From an uncultured Collinsella sp. (lineage in GTDB: Bacteria; Actinomycetota; Coriobacteriia; Coriobacteriales; Coriobacteriaceae): a stretch of 64,000 nt of DNA. Under the pieces are notes generated by a model, which ran no database searches, was not told the DNA's origin, and worked only from the letters and a program-made list of their open reading frames with translations. Position numbers and translations under genes: made by a program. The stretch spans positions 22,783-86,782 of the forward strand of contig CAKUHA010000006.1 in assembly GCA_934655755.1 (NCBI GenBank), in the 5' to 3' direction. Below are positions 26,627-34,058 of the stretch, one piece after another. Every line of letters starts with the position of its first letter. Within the stretch, counting starts at the first letter, position 1.

Positions 26627-26656
26627 TTGACATTTGAACATTGATTTCCCTACAAT
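26627..26656 (+). promoter_or_regulatory. Promoter of the rpmH operon
   Basis: TTGACA at 26627-26632 and TACAAT at 26651-26656 are 18 bases apart, about 70 bases before rpmH. Confidence 0.65.
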
Positions 26657-26728
26657 CTTCAAGCTCACGTGTCTATATCTGCGTCCGCGCCCCCGCGGAC
26701 ACTCGAAATGCAGCAGGAGGAACTTAAG

Positions 26729-26863
26729 ATGAAGCGTACGTATCAGCCTAATAAGCGTAAGCGTGCCAAGACCCATGGCTTCCGTGCCCGTATGGCCACT
26801 AAGGGTGGTCGTGCCGTGCTCGCCCGTCGTCGCGCCAAGGGCCGCAAGCGTCTCACTGTCTAG
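26729..26863 (+). CDS. rpmH: 50S ribosomal protein L34
   Basis: 44 residues starting [20 protein letters not shown], the almost invariant L34 sequence, very rich in Arg and Lys. It is a component of the large subunit. The ATG follows AGGAGGAACTTAAG. First gene of the rightward operon rpmH-rnpA-yidD-yidC-jag. Confidence 0.99.
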   Translation: MKRTYQPNKRKRAKTHGFRARMATKGGRAVLARRRAKGRKRLTV

Positions 26864-26883
26864 CAGCGATACACACATCTCGC

Positions 26884-27222
26884 ATGAAGACTATTAAGTC
26901 TCGGCAAGATTTCGAGCATGTGTTCAGTCAGGGGCGTCGTTTCAATCACCCTCTGATTCGAATGACCATATGTGAATCGGTTGGCGAAGGCGACTCCGGA
27001 AGGGTCGCCTTCGTTGGTGCTAAACGGCTCGGTTGTGCGGTCGTGCGCAACCGTTCTAAGCGTGTGATGCGCGAGGCCGCCCGCAGCTGCGGATTTCCCG
27101 TTGCGGGTTATGACATCATCTTGTTCGCGACTCCTAAGACGAGGGTTTCCTCGCCGCAGGAGATGGACAAGGCGTTGCGTTCGCTTATGAAACGCGCCGG
27201 CGTTGCCGGGGAGGAGCGATGA
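26884..27222 (+). CDS. rnpA: Ribonuclease P protein component
   Basis: 112 residues. The basic protein partner of the RNase P ribozyme, which trims the 5' ends of tRNA precursors. The family signature is present as VVRNRSKRVMREAAR near residue 58. The start at 26884 has no good ribosome binding site, so translation is probably coupled to rpmH 20 bp upstream. The end overlaps yidD by four bases. Confidence 0.96.
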   Translation: MKTIKSRQDFEHVFSQGRRFNHPLIRMTICESVGEGDSGRVAFVGAKRLGCAVVRNRSKRVMREAARSCGFPVAGYDIILFATPKTRVSSPQEMDKALRSLMKRAGVAGEER

Positions 27223-27443
27223 GCAATCACGTTTTGCGACGTGTTGCCATCGCTCCTATTCGCATATATCAACAGGTTATTTCGCCCTTGCTGCCTGACG
27301 CCTGCATTTATTACCCAACGTGTTCCCAATATGCCGTCCAGGCGATTGAGAAATACGGTGTTTTAAGAGGCTGCTGGCTTGCCGTGAGGCGCATCGCGCG
27401 CTGCAATCCCCTGCACGTCGGCGGTTATGACCCCGTGCCCTAG
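27219..27443 (+). CDS. yidD: Membrane protein insertion efficiency factor YidD
   Basis: 74 residues with the family motif PTCSQYAVQAIEKYG and the end NPLHVGGYDPVP. It helps YidC insert membrane proteins. The ATG overlaps the rnpA stop (ATGA) and has GGAGGAGCG upstream. Confidence 0.97.
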   Translation: MSNHVLRRVAIAPIRIYQQVISPLLPDACIYYPTCSQYAVQAIEKYGVLRGCWLAVRRIARCNPLHVGGYDPVP

Positions 27444-27473
27444 CCGGGCACTCGCTATCGGAGGAAAACTTAC

Positions 27474-28244
27474 ATGTGGGATTGGATCGTTAACATCCTT
27501 TTCGAGCTGCTCAAGCTCATCCAGACCTTTGCGGTCGACTGGGGCCTGTCCATCATCATCCTGGTGGTCATCATCCGTCTGCTGCTGACGCCGCTTATGC
27601 TCAAGTCGACCAAGTCGACGGCCCGCATGCAGGTGCTGCAGCCTAAGATGCTCGAGATTCAGGAGCGCTATGCCGATGACCCCCAGCGTCAGGCCGAGGA
27701 GATGCAGAAGTTCTACAGCGAGAACAAGTTCAACCCCATGGCTGGTTGCTTGCCGCTGTTGATTCAGATGCCCATCCTGTGCGCTCTGTTCACGCTGCTG
27801 CGCAACCTTCCGAATTATTTCAACGAGGGCACCTTCTCGTTCTACAACATCCTTCCCGACCTGACCACCACGCCGAGCGCCTCCTTTGCCAATGGCTTTA
27901 TGGTTGCCATGCCGGCACTGGTCTGCCTGATCCTGTTTGCCGTCCTGACCCTGATCCCGCAGCTCTATATGTCGCGCAATCAGACCGGTCAGCAGGCCCA
28001 GAGTATGCGCATGATGGCCGTCGTCATGACCGTCATGATGCTTTGGATGGGTTGGAGCCTCCCCGTCGGTGTTTTGCTGTATTACGATGTGTCCTCTGCC
28101 TGGCAGGTTATTCAGCAGATCTTCGTGACACAGAAGGTTATCGACAAGGCCAAGGCCGAAGAGGAGGAGCGCATCAAGAACGCTCCGCTTCAGGTCGAGG
28201 TTACCCGCCGCGAGAAGAAGCCGCGCCCGCACAAGAAGAAGTAG
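27474..28244 (+). CDS. yidC: Membrane protein insertase YidC (Oxa1 family)
   Basis: 256 residues, the short Gram-positive form without the large periplasmic domain. Five membrane helices are visible: residues about 3-20, 22-40, 93-115, 140-165 and 180-200. The first loop is charged and carries the conserved Arg in VVIIRLLLTPL. The C-terminal tail is Lys/Arg-rich, as in forms that bind ribosomes. It acts alone or with SecYEG. The ATG follows GGAGGAAAACTTAC. Confidence 0.95.
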   Translation: MWDWIVNILFELLKLIQTFAVDWGLSIIILVVIIRLLLTPLMLKSTKSTARMQVLQPKMLEIQERYADDPQRQAEEMQKFYSENKFNPMAGCLPLLIQMPILCALFTLLRNLPNYFNEGTFSFYNILPDLTTTPSASFANGFMVAMPALVCLILFAVLTLIPQLYMSRNQTGQQAQSMRMMAVVMTVMMLWMGWSLPVGVLLYYDVSSAWQVIQQIFVTQKVIDKAKAEEEERIKNAPLQVEVTRREKKPRPHKKK

Positions 28245-28260
28245 CGGGATATCATTCTTA

Positions 28261-28274
28261 TTTAGGTACCTAAC
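28261..28274. repeat. Palindrome TTTAGGTACCTAAC, copy 1
   Basis: The same 14 bases occur at 31754-31767 at the other end of this gene row. The core TTAGGTACCTAA is a perfect palindrome. Here it lies in the yidC-jag gap. Confidence 0.4.
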
Positions 28275-28288
28275 TTTTGGAGTACGTT

Positions 28289-28858
28289 ATGTCTGAAGAG
28301 ATCGTCGAGGATATGCTTGAGGAGGTTGCCCCGCAGGTTGCGGGCGATTATCCCGAGATTGCACAGCGCTACAAGGCCGGTGAAGAGCTGACCGATGAGG
28401 AGCTCGACACCATTGCCGATGTTGCGATTTCCATTCTGCGTTCCATCCTTTCGCACTTCGATGCCGCCAACTCTCCTATCGATGAGTATGAGGGCGACGA
28501 AGGCGAACTGATTCTTGATGTAACCGCTCCCGATCTTGCCGTCCTCATTGGTCGTCATGGTCGCACCCTTGATGCTCTCCAGGTTATGTTCTCTTTGCTG
28601 GTGAGCCGTAAGCTGGGCTTTAGGTATCCGGTCGTCGTTGACGTTGAGGGCTATAAGAGCCGCCGTCAGGACAAGGTGACGTCGATGGCTCAGTCTGCTG
28701 CCGAGCGTGCTGTTCGCACTCACAAGAGTGTTTCGTTGCCGCCCATGAATGCCTATGAGCGCCGATTGGTTCATATTGCCCTTCGTGGCAATGATGCGGT
28801 CGATACTCATTCCGAGGGTTCTGACCCTGATCGCCATGTGGTGATTGTTGCTCGATAA
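28289..28858 (+). CDS. jag: KH/R3H RNA-binding protein (Jag/KhpB)
   Basis: 189 residues from the ATG at 28289, with TTGGAG six bases upstream. A KH domain (about 75-130, LIGRHGRTLDALQ holds the GxxG loop) is followed by an R3H domain (about 135-189, ending HVVIVAR). The usual N-terminal Jag_N domain is missing, replaced by an acidic helix. In Firmicutes KhpB with KhpA binds RNA and influences cell elongation. Its place after yidC is conserved. Confidence 0.93.
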   Translation: MSEEIVEDMLEEVAPQVAGDYPEIAQRYKAGEELTDEELDTIADVAISILRSILSHFDAANSPIDEYEGDEGELILDVTAPDLAVLIGRHGRTLDALQVMFSLLVSRKLGFRYPVVVDVEGYKSRRQDKVTSMAQSAAERAVRTHKSVSLPPMNAYERRLVHIALRGNDAVDTHSEGSDPDRHVVIVAR

Positions 28859-28877
28859 TTCACTCGAGCTTATGCTA

Positions 28878-28907
28878 AGGGGACGTGGTTTCCACGTCCC
28901 CTTTTTT
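28878..28907 (+). terminator. Terminator after jag
   Basis: The arms AGGGGACGTGG and CCACGTCCCCT are followed by seven T residues. Confidence 0.9.
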
Positions 28908-28954
28908 TGTCAAAAGTTCTCGATACACTGATTTTTGTCAGAAAGGAGCTTCTG

Positions 28955-29692
28955 TTGTTTGTGCTTACCGATCAGCAGGCTGAGCAAATGCTTGACCGTC
29001 TTGCTTTCTATTGCAGGGAATATTCTTTGAAGGTATCTGAAGAAGAGCTTAGGGCCTGCATTCAGCATTTAGATTTGGTTCTCGAAACAAATAAGACTAC
29101 TAATCTCACTCGCATCCTTAATGTTGAAGACGCGGCTGTTCTTCATATTTTGGACTCACTTGTCTTGCTTCCTTATATTGGTAAAGCCCCCGATGGGGCT
29201 TTGCTCGATATGGGGACGGGCGCTGGCTTTCCTGGCATACCGTTAACCATCGTAACTCGTCGTAACGCAACCTATATCGATTCAGTTGGAAAGAAAGTTG
29301 ACGCTGTTAATTCGTTTATTAGAGATCTGGGGCTTAAGCATGCCCGTGCGGTACATGATCGACTTGAAGAGTACGCCCGTGGGCATAAGAAACAGTATTC
29401 AGTCGTCACCGCTCGTGCTCTTGCGCCTTTGCCGGTGTTGGTTGAATACGCTTCGCCCTATCTTAAAGATGGAGGTCTCTTTGTTATTACTAAGGGAAAT
29501 CCATCTGATGAAGAGCTTGATGCTGGAATGAGTGCTGCTAGAATCTGTGGATTTACGACGCTTCTGACCGATGCTATCGATCTCCCTGATGGTCTGGGGC
29601 ATCGAGAGTTTATCGTCTTAAAGAAGACTCATCCTGCATCCGTATCTCTTCCTCGTGCAAATGGCATGGCAAAGAAGAATCCGCTTGCCTAG
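28955..29692 (+). CDS. rsmG: 16S rRNA (guanine527-N7)-methyltransferase RsmG
   Basis: 245 residues from TTG at 28955, which sits six bases after GGAG; the frame is open back to 28907, inside the terminator, so a longer start is unlikely, and GTG at 28961 is an alternative. The AdoMet-binding loop DMGTGAGFPGIPL is near residue 80, and VTARALAPLPVLVEYASPYL carries the family's SRA-type motif. It methylates G527 of 16S rRNA; loss gives low-level streptomycin resistance in other bacteria. This gene and parAB are visibly richer in AT than genes on both sides. Three parS sites follow the stop codon directly. Confidence 0.95.
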   Translation: MFVLTDQQAEQMLDRLAFYCREYSLKVSEEELRACIQHLDLVLETNKTTNLTRILNVEDAAVLHILDSLVLLPYIGKAPDGALLDMGTGAGFPGIPLTIVTRRNATYIDSVGKKVDAVNSFIRDLGLKHARAVHDRLEEYARGHKKQYSVVTARALAPLPVLVEYASPYLKDGGLFVITKGNPSDEELDAGMSAARICGFTTLLTDAIDLPDGLGHREFIVLKKTHPASVSLPRANGMAKKNPLA

Positions 29693-29693
29693 A

Positions 29694-29785
29694 TGTTTCA
29701 CGTGAAACATAATGGATGGTATCGACTGCAATGTTTCACGTGAAACACTCTGTCGGTTTCAAATTGGAATGTTTCACGTGAAACA
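29694..29785. promoter_or_regulatory. Cluster of three perfect parS sites
   Basis: TGTTTCACGTGAAACA occurs exactly at 29694-29709, 29732-29747 and 29770-29785. The starts are exactly 38 bases apart. ParB binds this 16-mer and spreads to build the partition complex. The cluster lies between rsmG and parA, so it may also affect parA transcription. Confidence 0.97.
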
Positions 29786-29824
29786 TCCTCCGTTTGACAG
29801 CTTTAACACACACCAGGAGGGACC

Positions 29825-30625
29825 GTGGGATTTCGCGACGTTAAACGCTCCAAGAGCGCAAAAGATACGCGTGTAATTGCAATCATCAATCAAAAGGGTG
29901 GTGTCGGTAAGTCGACTACAGCAGTGAACCTTGCTGCGGCTCTAGGCGAGCAGGGTCGAAAGACGCTGATTGTTGATTTTGACCCGCAGGGTAACAGCAC
30001 AAGTGGATTCGGAATCGAGAAAGAAGAACTAGATCACTGCATTTACGATGCATTGTTGAATGATGTGCCGGCCGAATCACTTGTTCAGGATACGAACTGC
30101 AAGAAGGTGTTCGTAATTCCGGCCACAATTCAGCTTGCAGGCGCAGAAATTGAGCTTGTAAGCGCGATTGCACGCGAAACTCGCTTGAAAGACCTGCTTG
30201 AGCCAATTCAGGACGAGTTTGATTTTATTTTTATCGATTGTCCGCCTTCCCTAGGACTATTAACTATCAATGCTCTTACGGCTGCAGACAGTGTCTTGAT
30301 TCCTATTCAGTGCGAGTATTACGCCTTGGAAGGAGTTACCAAACTGCTTGAGTCAATGAAGATGGTCAAATCACGTTTGAATAAGAGTCTTGATACCTAT
30401 GGTGTATTGATGACGATGTATGACTCGCGCACTTCGCTTTCAAATCAGGTAGTCGAAGAGGTCCAATCGTACTTTGGCGATAAGGCGTTTAAGACCTTGA
30501 TTCCGCGTACCGTCAAGATCTCTGAAGCTCCTTCTTTTGGAGAGCCTGTAATTACCTATGCTCCGCAAAACAAGGGTGCAAAAGCATATATGAATCTTGC
30601 AAAAGAGGTGATCAAGCGTGCCTAG
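29825..30625 (+). CDS. parA: Chromosome partitioning ATPase ParA (Soj)
   Basis: 266 residues from GTG at 29825 after AGGAGG. The deviant Walker A KGGVGKSTT near residue 24, the DFDPQGN loop and the IDCPPSLG Walker B region define the ParA/MinD family. ParA binds DNA in the ATP state and moves ParB-parS complexes. An N-terminal basic segment of about 15 residues precedes the ATPase fold. It overlaps parB by eight bases. Confidence 0.97.
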   Translation: MGFRDVKRSKSAKDTRVIAIINQKGGVGKSTTAVNLAAALGEQGRKTLIVDFDPQGNSTSGFGIEKEELDHCIYDALLNDVPAESLVQDTNCKKVFVIPATIQLAGAEIELVSAIARETRLKDLLEPIQDEFDFIFIDCPPSLGLLTINALTAADSVLIPIQCEYYALEGVTKLLESMKMVKSRLNKSLDTYGVLMTMYDSRTSLSNQVVEEVQSYFGDKAFKTLIPRTVKISEAPSFGEPVITYAPQNKGAKAYMNLAKEVIKRA

Positions 30626-31514
30626 CCCGAAAAAACGCAGTGGATTGGGTCGCGGACTGAGTGCACTGGTTTCCGAAGCAGAATACGAAACCGGTGGGTC
30701 ATCTTCTGCAACGACATCCGAAACTAAACTGCCTATCGAAGATATCGTTCCAAATCCGAATCAGCCCAGAATCCACTTTAATGAGACTGAACTTCGTGAA
30801 CTAAGCGAGTCTATTCAAGAGCATGGTGTTTTACAGCCACTGTTGGTTCGTAAGCATGGGAACGGCTATGAAATCATTGCTGGCGAGCGCCGTTATCAGG
30901 CGTCAAAACTTGCTGGCCTTGAGGAGCTGCCCGTCATCATCAAAGAGGTTAACGATGAAGAGATGCTTGCGCTCGCACTGATTGAGAATCTTCAGCGTTC
31001 TGACCTTAACCCTGTTGAAGAGGCAAAGGGCTATCGTCAGCTTATCGATGCAAGCGGAATGACGCAGGAGGCCTTATCGAAGGCCGTCAGTAAATCTCGC
31101 TCAGCAATCACAAATTCACTACGCCTTCTGGATCTCCCAGAGGTCGTTCAGCAGATGATATTTGAAGGTAAGCTTACTGCTGGCCATGCAAGGGCAATTC
31201 TGGCCGTTCCCTATGAAGATGCTCGAATCAGGCTTGCTGAGAAGGTAGTTACAGAAGGTCTTTCGGTGCGTGCGACAGAAAATCTTGCTCCATTGTTTTC
31301 TGCCGGAGAGACGCCGAAAGCACCCAGACCCGCAACACCTCAGTCGTTTAAGAAGGCAGCTCGCGTTCTTCGTCAGGTATTCAATACCAACGTGCGAGTG
31401 AAGAGCTCCCGCGGTAAGAATAAGATTGAAATTGAGTTCAAAGACGAAGAGGAGCTCTCCCGTATCCTTGGCGAAATGATTCAATTTGGTCAGGAGGATC
31501 AAGATGAAGAATAA
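30618..31514 (+). CDS. parB: Chromosome partitioning protein ParB (Spo0J), CTPase
   Basis: 298 residues from GTG at 30618. The N-terminal CTP-binding region has the family motif GERRYQASKLAGL and ENLQRSDLNPVEEA. The helix-turn-helix lies at about 150-185 (TQEALSKAVSKSRSAITNSL), and a C-terminal dimer domain follows. It loads on parS as a CTP-dependent clamp. The start overlaps parA, and the end overlaps the next small gene, so all three are one unit. Confidence 0.97.
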   Translation: MPSPKKRSGLGRGLSALVSEAEYETGGSSSATTSETKLPIEDIVPNPNQPRIHFNETELRELSESIQEHGVLQPLLVRKHGNGYEIIAGERRYQASKLAGLEELPVIIKEVNDEEMLALALIENLQRSDLNPVEEAKGYRQLIDASGMTQEALSKAVSKSRSAITNSLRLLDLPEVVQQMIFEGKLTAGHARAILAVPYEDARIRLAEKVVTEGLSVRATENLAPLFSAGETPKAPRPATPQSFKKAARVLRQVFNTNVRVKSSRGKNKIEIEFKDEEELSRILGEMIQFGQEDQDEE

Positions 31515-31758
31515 GCTTCTCGCTGCCATTGCTTTGGCAACTACTGTCGCCGCAGGTGCCTTTGCCGGATATAAGATCGCGACAGATGATGAGCTGCGTG
31601 GCCGCCTGCTTCGTGGTGCTCAGGATATCGTCGACACATCTAAAAAGAAAATGGATGTTATGACGGAAGATGTCGCCATGCGAACGGCTCAGGTAACTAA
31701 GAACCCTAAGATTAATCAAGAGTGGGTTAATCATCAATGGGAGAACGTAGGCTTTTAG
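31504..31758 (+). CDS. Small single-helix membrane protein after parB
   Basis: 84 residues from the ATG at 31504, preceded by CAGGAGGATCAAG; it overlaps the end of parB by 11 bases. Residues 5-22 form one membrane helix. The rest is charged and includes DELRGRLLRGAQDIVDTSKKKMD, a probable amphipathic helix. It resembles small YtxH-like proteins in layout, but I cannot assign a family. Coupling to parB suggests a link to the partition operon or merely read-through expression. Confidence 0.65.
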   Translation: MKNKLLAAIALATTVAAGAFAGYKIATDDELRGRLLRGAQDIVDTSKKKMDVMTEDVAMRTAQVTKNPKINQEWVNHQWENVGF

Positions 31759-31767
31759 GTACCTAAC
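31754..31767. repeat. Palindrome TTTAGGTACCTAAC, copy 2
   Basis: Identical to 28261-28274. Here it overlaps the stop codon of the small membrane protein gene. A split version, GTTAGGT...ACCTAAC, is found at 2084-2109 upstream of the bactofilin-like gene. Confidence 0.4.
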
Positions 31768-31788
31768 AATTACTAGCCTATTATTTAA

Positions 31789-31828
31789 GGGTCCTTGTCT
31801 GGTTAAGGAGACAAGGACCCTATATTTT
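31789..31828 (+). terminator. Terminator of the parAB operon
   Basis: The 12-bp arms GGGTCCTTGTCT and AGACAAGGACCC are followed by TATATTTT. Confidence 0.85.
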
Positions 31829-31880
31829 GGCTTTGGATGTGCCAGAAATTTCCGTCCAAACGGATGAATAGATAAAATGA

Positions 31881-31917
31881 AATGCCCCCGGTCGCATTAT
31901 CTGCAACCGGGGGCATT
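31881..31917 (-). terminator. Terminator of rlmN
   Basis: The 12-bp arms AATGCCCCCGGT and ACCGGGGGCATT lie 38 bases after the rlmN stop codon and are followed by TCATTTTATC on the minus strand. Confidence 0.7.
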
Positions 31918-31920
31918 CGA

Positions 31921-31936
31921 TGTTTCACATGAAACG
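31921..31936. promoter_or_regulatory. Degenerate parS-like site
   Basis: TGTTTCACATGAAACG matches parS at 14 of 16 bases, in the gap between the parAB terminator and rlmN. Confidence 0.5.
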
Positions 31937-31954
31937 TTTGGGAGTGTGGCTCCC

Positions 31955-33007
31955 CTATGCGTTCTTTTGAACTTTGAAGCGCTGCTTCAACTGACCGCAG
32001 GCGGCATCGATGTCGTTGCCACGGGAATTGCGGATCGTGGTCTCGATGCCGCGGGACTCAAGACGGCGCTGGAGATCTTCGACCTTGTGAATCGGCGACG
32101 GCTTGAGCGGACTGCCCTCGATATCGTTAAGCTGAATCAAGTTGACATGGCACAGCGTGCCCTCGCAGAAGTCGCAAAGCGCCTGCATCTCGGGGTTTGT
32201 GTCATTAACGCCGTCAATCATGGCGTACTCATAGGTCGGGCGACGACCGGTTTTCTCGGTATAGAGCTGAAGGGCCTCGTGAAGGCGAAGCAGTGTATAT
32301 TTTTTAACGCCAGGCATGATCTTGTTGCGCGTCGATTGAATAGCCGAGTGCAGCGAAACGGCGAGGGTGAATTGCTCGGGGATGTCAGCGAACTTGCGAA
32401 TGCCAGGAATAACGCCGCTGGTGGAGACCGTGAGGTGGCGTGCGCCGATGCCGATGCCGTCGGGGTCGTTGAGAATGCGCAGCGCCTTGAGGACTTCTTC
32501 GTAGTTGGCAAAGGGTTCGCCTTGGCCCATGAAGACGACGCTGGTGGCGCGCTCGCCAAAATCGCCTGAGACGTGCAGCACCTGGTCGACGATCTCCTGA
32601 GCGGTCAGCGAGCGCTTAAGGCCGTTGAGGCCGGTGGCGCAGAAAGCACAGCCCATGCCACAGCCCGCCTGGGTGGAGACGCAGACAGAGAGCTTGTTGC
32701 GACGGGGCATGCCGACGGTCTCGACGGAAATACCGTCATGGTACTCGAGCAGATACTTGCGAGAGCCATCCTTGGAAACCTGCTTGGTGAGCTCTGTCGG
32801 CGTATCGAAGGCAAAAGCCTCTTTAAGCTGCTCACGGAAAGCTTTGGGAAGGTTGGTCATATCATCAAACGAACAGACGTTCTTCTCAAAAACCCACTCG
32901 ATAAGCTGCTTGGCACGGAAAGCGGGTTGGCCGAGCTCGGCGACGAGCTCACGGATATCATTTTGGCTCAAGTCGCGAATGTCCTGAGATTTAGTCCTGG
33001 GATTCAT
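31955..33007 (-). CDS. rlmN: Dual-specificity rRNA/tRNA adenine-C2 methyltransferase RlmN
   Basis: 350 residues, usual length. The radical SAM cluster motif CGMGCAFC is at about 120. The region VVFMGQGEPFANYEEV and the C-terminal catalytic Cys area (IRNSRGNDIDAACGQL) are typical. It methylates A2503 of 23S rRNA and A37 of some tRNAs using an iron-sulfur cluster and two AdoMet molecules. It stands alone on the minus strand between parAB and ddl, and shares the 85-bp divergent gap with ddl. Confidence 0.97.
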   Translation of the reverse strand: MNPRTKSQDIRDLSQNDIRELVAELGQPAFRAKQLIEWVFEKNVCSFDDMTNLPKAFREQLKEAFAFDTPTELTKQVSKDGSRKYLLEYHDGISVETVGMPRRNKLSVCVSTQAGCGMGCAFCATGLNGLKRSLTAQEIVDQVLHVSGDFGERATSVVFMGQGEPFANYEEVLKALRILNDPDGIGIGARHLTVSTSGVIPGIRKFADIPEQFTLAVSLHSAIQSTRNKIMPGVKKYTLLRLHEALQLYTEKTGRRPTYEYAMIDGVNDTNPEMQALCDFCEGTLCHVNLIQLNDIEGSPLKPSPIHKVEDLQRRLESRGIETTIRNSRGNDIDAACGQLKQRFKVQKNA

Positions 33008-33092
33008 GGAAGCCTTTCGATTTTGGGGAAACGTAGACGGTATCGCTACAATATGGTATCAGCTGCAGAAATTATAGAGGAGGAGTCTGCCC

Positions 33093-34058
33093 ATGCCGGG
33101 TAAAAGCCTAGAGAACATGCACGTAGCGGTCTTGGCGGGCGGTCATTCCGCCGAGCGCGAGATCTCGTTGAATTCGGGTAAGAACGTTGTGGCGGCGCTG
33201 AAGGAAGCCGGATACACGTCGGTGGAGTTGCTCGATACGGCTGCCGATAATTTTATGGTCACTATGGCGACTGGCGGATTTGATGTGGCGTTTATCGCTA
33301 TGCACGGCGCCGGTGGCGAGGATGGTGCCATGCAAGGTGCCATGGAGACCCTGGGTATCCCCTATACGGCCTCGGGCGTCCTTGCCAGCGCTTGCGGTGC
33401 GGACAAAGAGGTGTCCAAGCTCCTGTACGCCAAGGCAGGTATCCCCATTGCCCCCGGTCTGGCACTCGAGACGGGTGACAAGGTCGATATCGATCACATC
33501 GTCGAGGTTTGTGGCGAGCGCTGCTTTGTAAAGCCCGCTGTCAATGGCTCGAGCTACGGCATTTCGCTGGTACATGAGCCCTCCGAGCTACCTGCCGCCA
33601 TCAAGAAGGCGTTCGAGTATGGTGACAAGATTCTCGTTGAGAAGTGCATCGAGGGAACCGAGATCACGGTGGGCGTTTACGGCGAGGACGACGTGCGCGC
33701 CCTGCCGATCGTCGAGATTCGCAAGCCCGAGGACTGCGAGTTCTACGATCTGGATGTGAAGTATGTTGACCCTACGGACATCCATCGCATTCCGGCCCAG
33801 ATTTCTCCCGAGAACTACGCTCGCGCGCAGGAGCTTGCCTGCGCCGCCCATAAGGCGCTCGGCTGCCTGGGCGTTTCGCGCAGTGACTTTATCGTCAGCG
33901 AGGACGGCCCTGTCATCCTCGAGACCAATACGATTCCTGGCATGACTGATACGTCGCTGTATCCTGACGAGATTCGCCATACCGACGACATGACGTTCCC
34001 GCAGGTCTGCGACAGCCTGATTCGTATGGGTCTTCGTCGAGCGGGCGTTGCATGCTAA
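33093..34058 (+). CDS. ddl: D-alanine--D-alanine ligase
   Basis: 321 residues. An ATP-grasp enzyme that joins two D-Ala for peptidoglycan. The N-terminal loop LAGGHSAEREISLNSG, the substrate region HGAGGEDGAMQG and the ATP/metal region VILETNTIPGMTDTSLYP are all present. The position equivalent to the phenol/serine switch is within EFYDLDVKY (Tyr present), as in normal D-Ala-D-Ala ligases, so a vancomycin-type depsipeptide is not suggested. ATG follows GAGGAGG. The end overlaps the next gene by seven bases. Confidence 0.96.
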   Translation: MPGKSLENMHVAVLAGGHSAEREISLNSGKNVVAALKEAGYTSVELLDTAADNFMVTMATGGFDVAFIAMHGAGGEDGAMQGAMETLGIPYTASGVLASACGADKEVSKLLYAKAGIPIAPGLALETGDKVDIDHIVEVCGERCFVKPAVNGSSYGISLVHEPSELPAAIKKAFEYGDKILVEKCIEGTEITVGVYGEDDVRALPIVEIRKPEDCEFYDLDVKYVDPTDIHRIPAQISPENYARAQELACAAHKALGCLGVSRSDFIVSEDGPVILETNTIPGMTDTSLYPDEIRHTDDMTFPQVCDSLIRMGLRRAGVAC

